Source: JAOTWJ01 sp036398175
GTDB taxonomy: Bacteria > Gemmatimonadota > Gemmatimonadetes > Gemmatimonadales > GWC2-71-9
DNA: 24,173 nt
NCBI GenBank assembly: GCA_036398175.1
Contig: DASWHL010000070.1
Span: 1-24,173 of the forward strand
Direction: 5' to 3'
A program made the translations under genes and the position numbers. Below are positions 6,844 to 14,310 of the stretch, piece by piece (positions within the stretch are counted from its first letter, which is position 1; every line of letters starts with the position of its first letter). Under the pieces are notes generated by a model. That model ran no database searches. It was given only the letters and a program-made list of their open reading frames with translations, and was not told the origin of the DNA.

Positions 6844-9286
6844 CTTCCTGCTCGACCTGCGCTTCGCGGCGCGCGCCCTGCGCCGCCATCCGACGTTCGC
6901 CGCGGCGGCCGTGCTCACCATCGCGGTCGGCATTGGGGCCAACACCGCCGTCTTCAGCGTGGTCAACGCCGCCCTGCTCCGCCCCTTGCCGTACGCGGAC
7001 CAGCACCGCGTGCTCGACATCGCCAACACCTGGGAGGGCTCGCCACGCGCCGGCCTGTCGCCGGCCGAGTTCTTCGACTATCGGGCCACGGTGGGTGACG
7101 CGTTCTCCGCGCTCGGCGTGTTCGCGATGGGCACCGCCACGCTCGTTGGCGGCACCGAACCGGCGGCACTGCGCGCGGGCTTCGCCTCCGCCGACGTGCT
7201 CTCGGCCCTGGGGATCCGGCCTGTGATCGGCCGGCCGTTCACGGTGGACGAGGAACGCGTGGGAGCCGACGTCGCTCTGATCAGCCACGGACTCTGGTCC
7301 CGGCAGTTCGGCGCCGACCCAGCCATCGTCGGTCGCCAAATCACGCTGAGCGGCACCGGCGCGGAAGTGATTGGCGTGCTCCCGCCCGAGTTCCAGCTGC
7401 CGGATGACTACGGCGCTGGGGTCGCCACCGACGTGGTCGTCCCTCTGGGCCTCGACCCGGCCACGACCACCGCGCGGGGCAGCCACTTCCTGAGCGGCGT
7501 CGGGCGGCTCGCGCCGGGAGCCTCGCGTGAGCGGGCCCAGGACGCGCTCGCCTCGGTCGCGCGCCGGTTCGTGGCCGATTATCCGGACGACTACCCGCGC
7601 GACATGCGATTCGGGGTGATGGTGACGCCCATCGCCGATCGCGTAGTGGGGGACGCGAAACGGCCGCTCCTGCTGCTCCTGGGCGCCGCGGGGTTCGTGC
7701 TCCTCGTGGCCTGCGCCAACGTGGCGAATCTGATGCTGGTGCGCCTCGACGCCCGCCAGGGAGAGCTGGCGGTGCGGACGGCGGTGGGCGCCGGGCGCGG
7801 CCGGCTGGTGCGTCAGCTGCTCGTTGAGAGTGTGACGATCGGGGCAGCGGGCGGTGCGGCGGGCGTCGTGCTCGCGTGGTGGGGGACGCGCCTGCTGCTG
7901 GCGCTGAGTCCGCCCAACCTGCCGCGGTTCGGCGAGGTCGTGCTGGACTACCGGGTGCTCGCCTTCGCCGGAGCCACCGCCATCGGTACGGGGCTCCTGT
8001 TCGGCCTGGCACCCGCGCTGCGCTTTTCAGGGGTCCGCATCGCCGGGGCGCTGCACGCCGGTGGGCGCGGCGCCACGGGCGGTGGCAACCAGTTGCGCCG
8101 CGCGCTCGTAATCGGCCAGGTGGCCCTGGCCCTCACGCTCCTCTCGGGTGCGGGACTCCTGGGGCGGTCGCTCGCGGCGCTCCGGGCGGTGGATCCCGGT
8201 TTCCGGCAGGACCACGTCCTCACCGGGCGCCTCAGCCTGGCGGCGGCGGACTACGCCGAGGAACACCAGGTCATCGAGACGTTCGAGACCATCCGGACTC
8301 GGGTGGCGGCGCTCCCCGGCGTGCGGGCGGCGGGCGCCGTGACCAACCTGCCGCTCGCCTCGGGGCTGGGCGACCTCAATATCCAGATCGAGGGCCGTGT
8401 CGTGGCTGAGGGCGAGGTCTCGCCCCGCGCCGACTGGCAGGCCGTGACGCCGGGCTACTTCGATGCGATGGGCCTGGTCGTCCGTCGGGGACGCGCGATT
8501 GACGAGCGGGACCGCACGGGCGCGCCGGGCGCGGTCGTGATCAACGAGACCATGGCGGCGCGGTACTGGCCGGAGGAGGACCCACTCGGCGCGCGGTTCG
8601 TGCTCGGCGGCCGCGCGGGGCCCGGCCTCGTGACCGTGGTGGGGATCGTGGGCGACGTGCGGCACGGCAGCCTGGCCGATCCGCGCATCAGCCAGATGTA
8701 CCTCGCGCACGCGCAGTTCCGGTTCTGGAACGGGGGCAGCGTGGCGCGATCGCTCACGCTCACGGTGCGGTCCGCGGGCGATTTCCAGGCCTTGGCAACT
8801 GCGGTCCGCGGCGCGGTGCACGCGGTGGATCCGCGGCTGCCGGTCGCGAACGTGCTGGCCATGGACGAGGTCGTCACCGCGTCCCTCGGGCGTGAGCGGT
8901 TCCTGTTCGCGCTCGCCGGCGCCTTTGCCGTGGTCGCGGCCGTCCTCGGCGCGCTGGGCGTCTACGGCGTGCTGGCGTACGCGGTCTCGCGGCGTACCCG
9001 CGAGATCGGCCTTCGTCTCGCGCTCGGCGCGCGGGGCCGCGAGGTCGCCGGCCTCATCGCCTGGGAAGGCGGACGACTGGTCCTCAGCGGGACCATCCTC
9101 GGCCTGATGGGGGCGATCCTGATCGGTCGACTGCTGCGCGGCCTGCTGTTCGGCGTGCCACCGCTCGATCCCGTTACCCTGGTCGCGGCGCCGCTCGCCC
9201 TGGCCGCCGCGGCGCTCATCGCCACGTGGATGCCGGCGCGCCGCGCCGCGCACCTCGATCCGATGGAGGCCCTTCGCCATGACTGA
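6836..9286 (+). CDS. ADOP-family duplicated ABC permease (P2)
   Basis: 816 residues. Helix 1 holds VGIGANTAVFSVVNAALLRP (31-50). The first periplasmic domain spans about 52-275 and contains RQFGADPAIVG (156-166). Helices lie at about 276-303, 333-355 and 372-395, with coupling loop GELAVRTAVGAGR (309-321). The second half starts with a helix at about 422-446, then a periplasmic domain to about 685 (NETMAARYWPEEDPLG, 570-585), then helices around 690-716, 746-766 and 778-798. Coupling loop TREIGLRLALGA is at 721-732. The tail is LDPMEALRHD. The start overlaps the relic's end by 8 nt, with GGAGG (6822-6826) 9 nt before the ATG. If the relic is not translated through, coupling from P1 to P2 is broken and P2 depends on its own initiation. 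Confidence 0.92.
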   Translation: MTDFLLDLRFAARALRRHPTFAAAAVLTIAVGIGANTAVFSVVNAALLRPLPYADQHRVLDIANTWEGSPRAGLSPAEFFDYRATVGDAFSALGVFAMGTATLVGGTEPAALRAGFASADVLSALGIRPVIGRPFTVDEERVGADVALISHGLWSRQFGADPAIVGRQITLSGTGAEVIGVLPPEFQLPDDYGAGVATDVVVPLGLDPATTTARGSHFLSGVGRLAPGASRERAQDALASVARRFVADYPDDYPRDMRFGVMVTPIADRVVGDAKRPLLLLLGAAGFVLLVACANVANLMLVRLDARQGELAVRTAVGAGRGRLVRQLLVESVTIGAAGGAAGVVLAWWGTRLLLALSPPNLPRFGEVVLDYRVLAFAGATAIGTGLLFGLAPALRFSGVRIAGALHAGGRGATGGGNQLRRALVIGQVALALTLLSGAGLLGRSLAALRAVDPGFRQDHVLTGRLSLAAADYAEEHQVIETFETIRTRVAALPGVRAAGAVTNLPLASGLGDLNIQIEGRVVAEGEVSPRADWQAVTPGYFDAMGLVVRRGRAIDERDRTGAPGAVVINETMAARYWPEEDPLGARFVLGGRAGPGLVTVVGIVGDVRHGSLADPRISQMYLAHAQFRFWNGGSVARSLTLTVRSAGDFQALATAVRGAVHAVDPRLPVANVLAMDEVVTASLGRERFLFALAGAFAVVAAVLGALGVYGVLAYAVSRRTREIGLRLALGARGREVAGLIAWEGGRLVLSGTILGLMGAILIGRLLRGLLFGVPPLDPVTLVAAPLALAAAALIATWMPARRAAHLDPMEALRHD

Positions 9287-11711
9287 CCTGCTCCACGACG
9301 CCCGCCTGGCGTTCCGCACGCTCCGGCGCCAGCGAGGCTTTGCCGCGGCGGCCATCCTCACGCTGGCCCTCGGCATCGGAGCCACGACCGCGGTGTTCAG
9401 TGTCGTCCACGGCATCCTGCTTCGCCCGCTGCCCTTCCCCGAGAGCGACCGCCTGGTCCAGGTGATGGCGCTCGACGGGGATGTCGAATGGACCGCCTCG
9501 CCACCCGACTTCATGGATTGGCGCGCGGAGACCACGAGCTTCCAGGCCCTCGCGGCCGTCAACACGGGAGCGTTCGCGCTCACCGGGGACGGGCCGGCCC
9601 AGCAGTACAGTGGGGCCACGGTCTCGGCCGCGTACTTCACCGTGCTCGGCGTGGCCCCGCAGGTGGGGCGCGCCTTCACCGAGGCCAATGAGGTTCCGGG
9701 CGCCAACCGCGTGGTCGTGATGAGCGACGCCATTTGGCGCGCCCGGTTCGGGGCGGATCCGGCCGTCGTCGGCCGGCACGTCCGGCTCGACGGCGGTGAC
9801 TATGAGATCGTGGGCGTCATGCCGCGCGCGTTCGACGCTCCGGGCGGCATGGACTTCTGGGTCCCGCTCGCCTTCATGCCGGACGACCTCCGCACGCAGC
9901 GAGGCGCGCACTACCTGAACGTGTACGGCCGCCTGGCCCCGGACGTCACCCTGGAACGCGCCGACCGTGAGATGAAACAGATCGCCGCCCGGCTCGACCT
10001 CGCCTACCCCGACGCGAATCCGGGCTGGAGCGCCCGCGTCACCGCGCTGCGCGAGTCCATCGTGGGTGACGTGGGGCGGCCGCTGTGGGCCATGCTCGGC
10101 GCGGTGGCTCTCGTGCTCCTGATGGCGTGCGTCAACGTGGCGAGCCTGATGCTGGGTCGCGCCGTCGGTCGCGAGCGGGAAGACGCCATCCGCACGGCGT
10201 TGGGCGCGGGACGGCTCCGGCTGGTCCGCGGCGTCATGATCGAGAGCGGCGTGCTGGCACTCGCTGGCGGAGTAGTCGGCACCCTCCTCGCGATATGGGG
10301 TGTGGCGGCCCTCACCCGCATCGCGCCCGGGAACCTCCCGCGGCTCGATGAGGTCGGCGTGGACGCCTGGGCGTTGGGCTTCACGCTGGTCGTCACGATC
10401 GTCACCGGGCTCGTGTTCGGCGCGGCGCCGTCGCTCCATCACCTGCGGCGGCGCGAGGCGTCGGGCGCGTTGGCGGCCGGCGAGCGCGGCGGGACGGCGG
10501 GTGGGCGGTTGCAGCGGTGGCGACGCGCCCTCGTGGTCGCCCAGATGGCGCTCGCCGTCACGCTGGTGGCGGGCGCCGGTCTGCTCGTGAAGAGCTTCGC
10601 GCGCCTGCTCGCCACCGATCCCGGGTTCTCTACGGAAAGCGCCCTCACCTTCAACCTCTCCGTTCCCGACGCCGGCTACGAGGTCCCGGAACGGGTCGAG
10701 GCGTTCGTCGTGGATGTCGAGCAGCGGCTCGCGGCGCTGCCGGGTGTCACCGCGGTCGGCGCGATCTTCGGCCTCCCGCTCACCGGCTTCGACTTCAGCA
10801 TCTCGATGACCAGCGTGGATGGTCGGACGTTCGACGCGCAGGAACAGGCGCAACGGACGAGCCCGCAGATGCGCATCGTGACGCCGGGCTACTTCGCGGC
10901 CATGGGCATCCCATTGGTGCGCGGGCGTGGCATCTCCGACCAGGATCAGGCGGGCGGCCCGCCCGTGGTCGTGGTGAGTGAGACCGGGGGTCGGCTGATC
11001 TTCGGCGGCGAAGATCCTCTCGGGCATCGGTTTGAGCTGGGAACGCGCATGGGCCTCGGCCGCGGCCGCGTCGGCGGCGAAGTGGTCGGCGTGGTGGGCG
11101 ACGTGAAGGACGCGTCGCTCCGCGCGCCGCCCCGCCCACTCATCTACGCGGTCCATCGCCAGTTCCCGGTGGGCTTCCTCCAGGTGGTGCTGCGAACCCC
11201 CGGCGATCCCCTGGCGCTCGCCGAGCCGGCCCGCCAGGCCGTGGCCGCGGTGGATCCGAACGTGCCACTCTACCGGGTGCGGACGCTCGGACAGCTCCTG
11301 GGTGCGTCCGTGGCCCAGGCGCGGTTCATGACGCTGGTGCTCGGGCTGTTCGCCGCGGTCGCCCTGGCGCTCGCCGCGGTGGGCATCTACGGGGTCGTGG
11401 CCTACACCGTGGCGCAGCGCACTCGCGAGCTGGGGATCCGGCTGGCCCTCGGCGCCCGCGCCGCCGACATCCTGTGGCTCGTCCTGCGACAAGGCGCCAT
11501 CCTCGGCGGCCTGGGGGCCGCCATCGGGCTTGCGGGGGCGCTGGTCGCCACCCGGGCACTCGCCCGCATGCTCTACGAGGTGACCCCGTCCGATCCCGCC
11601 ACGTTCGCCCTCGGGACCGTGGGGTTGCTGGCCGTGGCCCTGGTCGCGAGCTACCTGCCCGCGCGCCGGGCGTCGGGGGTGGATCCGGTGGAGGCGTTGC
11701 GGCATGACTGA
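9279..11711 (+). CDS. ADOP-family duplicated ABC permease (P3)
   Basis: 810 residues. Helix 1 includes LALGIGATTAVFSVVHGILL (29-48), followed by a periplasmic domain about 52-265. Helices about 268-293, 323-345 and 364-386 follow. The first coupling loop reads REDAIRTALGAGR (300-312); the Asp at 302 replaces the usual hydrophobic residue (Leu, Val or Met in the other copies). Second half: helix about 415-437, periplasmic domain to about 680, helices about 683-711, 738-758 and 774-795, and coupling loop TRELGIRLALGA (715-726). The C-terminal 110 residues resemble P5 most closely (both carry YGVVAYTVAQR and LGARAADI). It starts with an 8-nt overlap on P2. At its end the overlapping ATG (11704) no longer opens a permease but a 28-codon mini-ORF. 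Confidence 0.92.
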   Translation: MTDLLHDARLAFRTLRRQRGFAAAAILTLALGIGATTAVFSVVHGILLRPLPFPESDRLVQVMALDGDVEWTASPPDFMDWRAETTSFQALAAVNTGAFALTGDGPAQQYSGATVSAAYFTVLGVAPQVGRAFTEANEVPGANRVVVMSDAIWRARFGADPAVVGRHVRLDGGDYEIVGVMPRAFDAPGGMDFWVPLAFMPDDLRTQRGAHYLNVYGRLAPDVTLERADREMKQIAARLDLAYPDANPGWSARVTALRESIVGDVGRPLWAMLGAVALVLLMACVNVASLMLGRAVGREREDAIRTALGAGRLRLVRGVMIESGVLALAGGVVGTLLAIWGVAALTRIAPGNLPRLDEVGVDAWALGFTLVVTIVTGLVFGAAPSLHHLRRREASGALAAGERGGTAGGRLQRWRRALVVAQMALAVTLVAGAGLLVKSFARLLATDPGFSTESALTFNLSVPDAGYEVPERVEAFVVDVEQRLAALPGVTAVGAIFGLPLTGFDFSISMTSVDGRTFDAQEQAQRTSPQMRIVTPGYFAAMGIPLVRGRGISDQDQAGGPPVVVVSETGGRLIFGGEDPLGHRFELGTRMGLGRGRVGGEVVGVVGDVKDASLRAPPRPLIYAVHRQFPVGFLQVVLRTPGDPLALAEPARQAVAAVDPNVPLYRVRTLGQLLGASVAQARFMTLVLGLFAAVALALAAVGIYGVVAYTVAQRTRELGIRLALGARAADILWLVLRQGAILGGLGAAIGLAGALVATRALARMLYEVTPSDPATFALGTVGLLAVALVASYLPARRASGVDPVEALRHD

Positions 11712-11790
11712 TCGGGCGGCGTGCCTGAACGGCCGTGCAGCGTGCAGGGAGCCGCGGGCAGCGTGGGATTCAGGAGGGAGGCACACGTGA
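11704..11790 (+). CDS. 28-codon coupling mini-ORF between P3 and P4
   Basis: GGAGG in the last codons of P3 lies exactly 9 nt before this ATG, the same arrangement that starts intact permease genes here. The peptide begins MTDRAACLNGRAACREPRAA and stops at TGA 11788-11790, overlapping the P4 GTG start (11787) as GTGA. It has no recognisable domain. I infer that its translation, rather than its product, matters, by bringing terminating ribosomes to the next start. It may simply be the degraded start of a lost permease. Confidence 0.4.
   Translation: MTDRAACLNGRAACREPRAAWDSGGRHT
11735..11762 (+). repeat. tandem heptamer repeat in P3/P4 spacer (4 units)
   Basis: GTGCAGC, GTGCAGG, GAGCCGC, GGGCAGC in direct succession; the third unit is degenerate. 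The same heptamer family recurs in the next three spacers. Confidence 0.6.
11772..11781 (+). promoter_or_regulatory. double Shine-Dalgarno site that fixes the P4 start
   Basis: AGGAGGGAGG offers two GGAGG-type sites, 9 and 5 nt before GTG 11787. It supports GTG 11787 over the in-frame ATG 11721, whose 22 extra codons come from the spacer and contain no family sequence. Confidence 0.75.
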
Positions 11791-14246
11791 TCAGTGGTTG
11801 GATCCATGATCTGCGGCTGGCGCTGCGGAGTCTGCGGAAGAGCCCGGGGTTCACGGCGGCGGCGGTGGTGACCCTGGCGCTGGGGATCGGCGCCAATACC
11901 ACCATCTTCTCGGCGGTCTACGCCGTGCTGCTGGAGGAGCCGCCGTATCCAGCGCCGCACGAGCTGGCGCTCGTGACGCCGGTGCTCGACCGCGCCGCGG
12001 GGCCTCCGGACACCGTGGGGTACTGGTCGTACCCGATGTACGAGGCGCTCCGCGACGCCGGCGGGGGCGTGGGCGAGATGGCCGCCTTCACCCCAAACCC
12101 ACGGCGCGTGAACCTCGCGGGCGACGACGCGGCCCAGCCCGTGCTGGTCGAGATGGTGTCGCAGGCGTACTTCGGAGTCCTCGGCGTGACACCACGCCTG
12201 GGCCGCTTTTTTGCGCCCGACGAGGACGTGACGCCCAATGCCCATCCCGTCGCCGTCCTGAGCGAGGGGCTGTGGCGGCGATCGTTCGGCGCGGACCCGG
12301 CCGTCCTGGGTCGCACGATCCATCTGGATGCCACCCCGTTCACCGTCATCGGCATCGCGCCCGCGAGGTTTCACGGGCTCTCCGACCAGGCCGATCTCTG
12401 GGCGCCGATGATGATGGCGCCGACGCTCACCTTCTCCCGCCGCCTGACCGGTGCGCTCTCGTTCTGGCACATGGTCATCGCGCGGATTCCGCCGGGCACG
12501 GATCCCGGGCCGCCCCTGGCGAACGGCGCGCGCGCCATCGAGGAGCGCATCCCCCTGACCCAGGCCTTCGACGGCGTCCGGCTCACTCTCGCCACGGTGC
12601 CGTTGCAGGCGGCGCGCACGGATCGGCGGATGGGACGAGCGCTGCTCGTGCTCCTCGGCGCCGTGGGACTGGTACTGCTCATCGCCTGCGCCAACGTCGC
12701 GAGCCTCCAGCTCGCGCGTGCCCGCCAGCGGCGGCGCGAACTCGGCATCCGGGTGGCCCTGGGCGTGGGCCGGGGGCGCCTCACGCGCCAGCTGTTTGCC
12801 GAGAGCACCGTCCTGGCCGTGCTGGGCGGCGTCGCCGGACTGCTCCTGTCCGCGTGGAGCCTCGACCTCCTCAACGCCCTCCGGCCGGAGGCGCTCGCGA
12901 CGGTGGGCGGACCGGGTGGCGCGCGGCTCACCACGGCGGTCTTCCTGTTCGCGTGCGCGGCCACGGTGGGAGCGGCGTTCCTGTTCGGACTCCTGCCGGC
13001 CTGGTGGGCCGCACGCACCGACCCGTTGTCGTTGATCCGGCCCGAGGGCGGCGCCGCGCACGGCGTCCGGATGCGGGGGGCGCTGGTGGCCGTCGAGGTG
13101 GCACTCGCCGTCGTGCTGCTGGCCGGCGCCGGACTTCTGGTCCGGACCGTGGCCGCGCTCAACCGCACGCCGCTGGGCTTCGAGGCCGGCGGCGTGGCGG
13201 TGGCGCTGGTGAACCCGCCGGCGCGCGCGTATCCAGGCGCCGCCGGCCAGCAACTCTTCCGCGATGCCACGGACCGGCTCTCCGCCGGGCCGGGCGTGCG
13301 TGCGGCCGCGGCCGGGTACTGCCTGCCGGTGGTCGGCGGCTGCGACCAGGTGCGAATGACGATCGCGGGCGACGCGGATCCCACGAAACCGGATCACGCC
13401 GTCTGGCTCAACATGGTGGATGACGCCTACCTGGCGGCGCTCGCCATTCCGGTCGTGGCCGGTCGCGGGATCGAGCCCACCGACCGGGCCGGTGCGCCCG
13501 CGGTCGCGCTCGTCAGCGAGGCGGCCGCCCGCCGCCATTGGCCCGGGAGGAATCCCGTTGGCGAGCGGATTCGCCTGGGCGTCGGATGGCCGGAGGGTGA
13601 CGCGTGGGCCGAGGTCGTCGGCGTCGTGGCGGACGTGCAATACGACGGCGACTTGCGCGCGGCCGCGGCGCCGGGCGTGTATCTCCCACTCGCGCAGTTC
13701 AGCTATCGCGCCAACTATCTCGTCGCCAAGGTCGCCGGGGATCCGGCCGGGGTCATCCCCGCCATGCGGGTGATGCTCCGCGATCTCGACCCGCAGCTCC
13801 CGCTCTGGGATCCGGCACCGATGTCCCGTCATGTGCGGACGGCTACCGCCGCCGAGCGGTTCTCGATGGTGCTGTTGGCCGCGTTCGGGATGCTGGCCCT
13901 GGTGCTCGCGGCGGTGGGGATCTACGGCGTGATCGCGCACTCCGTCGCGGGGCGGACGCGGGAGATCGGCATCCGGATGGCGCTTGGGGCACGGCCGCGC
14001 GGCGTCTTGGGACTGGTATTGCGGCAGGGGCTCGGCATCGTCGGTGCCGGGCTGGGCGCCGGGCTGCTCGGCGCGCTGGCGGCCACGCGCGTTTTACGCG
14101 CCCAACTCTACGGCGTGACGCCGGACGACCCGGGGACGCTTCTGGCCGTGGTGGCACTCCTGGCCACCGTCGCGGTCGCCGCGATCGGACTCCCGGCGCG
14201 GCGGGCGGCGCGGATCGCGCCGATGGAGGCCCTGCGGCATGACTGA
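11787..14246 (+). CDS. ADOP-family duplicated ABC permease (P4), divergent copy
   Basis: 819 residues from GTG 11787. Helix 1 contains LALGIGANTTIFSAVYAVLL (30-49). The usual RPLPY after it is replaced by EEPPYPAPHE, and the first periplasmic domain (about 52-280) differs from its neighbours (SYPMYEALRD, FHGLSDQADLWAPM). Helices lie at about 284-309, 340-362 and 382-406, with coupling loop RELGIRVALGVGR (317-329). Second half: helix about 430-453, then a periplasmic domain with Cys512 and Cys519 (YCLPVVGGC), close enough for a disulfide. Helices about 692-720, 749-768 and 783-803 follow, with coupling loop TREIGIRMALGA (724-735). An ATG 66 nt upstream is in frame but was rejected. It probably handles a different cargo from its neighbours; that is inference. 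Confidence 0.9.
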   Translation: MISGWIHDLRLALRSLRKSPGFTAAAVVTLALGIGANTTIFSAVYAVLLEEPPYPAPHELALVTPVLDRAAGPPDTVGYWSYPMYEALRDAGGGVGEMAAFTPNPRRVNLAGDDAAQPVLVEMVSQAYFGVLGVTPRLGRFFAPDEDVTPNAHPVAVLSEGLWRRSFGADPAVLGRTIHLDATPFTVIGIAPARFHGLSDQADLWAPMMMAPTLTFSRRLTGALSFWHMVIARIPPGTDPGPPLANGARAIEERIPLTQAFDGVRLTLATVPLQAARTDRRMGRALLVLLGAVGLVLLIACANVASLQLARARQRRRELGIRVALGVGRGRLTRQLFAESTVLAVLGGVAGLLLSAWSLDLLNALRPEALATVGGPGGARLTTAVFLFACAATVGAAFLFGLLPAWWAARTDPLSLIRPEGGAAHGVRMRGALVAVEVALAVVLLAGAGLLVRTVAALNRTPLGFEAGGVAVALVNPPARAYPGAAGQQLFRDATDRLSAGPGVRAAAAGYCLPVVGGCDQVRMTIAGDADPTKPDHAVWLNMVDDAYLAALAIPVVAGRGIEPTDRAGAPAVALVSEAAARRHWPGRNPVGERIRLGVGWPEGDAWAEVVGVVADVQYDGDLRAAAAPGVYLPLAQFSYRANYLVAKVAGDPAGVIPAMRVMLRDLDPQLPLWDPAPMSRHVRTATAAERFSMVLLAAFGMLALVLAAVGIYGVIAHSVAGRTREIGIRMALGARPRGVLGLVLRQGLGIVGAGLGAGLLGALAATRVLRAQLYGVTPDDPGTLLAVVALLATVAVAAIGLPARRAARIAPMEALRHD

Positions 14247-14310
14247 ACGTGCGTGCAGGGTGCAGCGGGCAGCGTGGCTCGCAGGCGGGGAGGTGCTCGG
14301 TGCTCCGTAG
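14239..14310 (+). CDS. 23-codon coupling mini-ORF between P4 and P5
   Basis: It starts at the ATGACTGA overlap with the end of P4, with GGAGG 9 nt upstream. It begins MTERACRVQRAAW, contains GEVLGA near its end, and stops at TAG 14308-14310, giving an 11-nt overlap with the P5 GTG start (14300). The P5/P6 and P6/P7 mini-ORFs share MTERA, AA[WR] and EVL[GS]A and stop at the same place relative to the next start. Confidence 0.45.
   Translation: MTERACRVQRAAWLAGGEVLGAP
14253..14273 (+). repeat. tandem heptamer repeat in P4/P5 spacer (3 units)
   Basis: GTGCAGG, GTGCAGC, GGGCAGC in direct succession. This spacer has one unit fewer than the others, but four extra bases elsewhere leave it 3 nt shorter overall, so the mini-ORF frame is kept. 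Confidence 0.7.
14287..14293 (+). promoter_or_regulatory. Shine-Dalgarno site deciding the P5 GTG start
   Basis: GGGGAGG lies 6 nt before GTG 14300. The in-frame GTG at 14249 would add 17 spacer-derived residues with no family match and has no such site. Confidence 0.75.

Noticed and set aside
11721..11786. Upstream in-frame starts for P4 (ATG 11721), P5 (GTG 14249) and P6 (GTG 16762)
   Set aside because: The added residues are translated spacer, including the heptamers, and match no family sequence. Strong GGAGG sites lie 5-9 nt before the downstream GTG codons.
9216..13940. A 1574-codon open frame on the minus strand
   Set aside because: It lies antisense to P2-P4. Its translation is low in hydrophobic stretches and rich in Arg, Gly, His, Glu and Gln, as expected from the reverse of GC-rich coding DNA. 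The plus-strand genes have clear family motifs.
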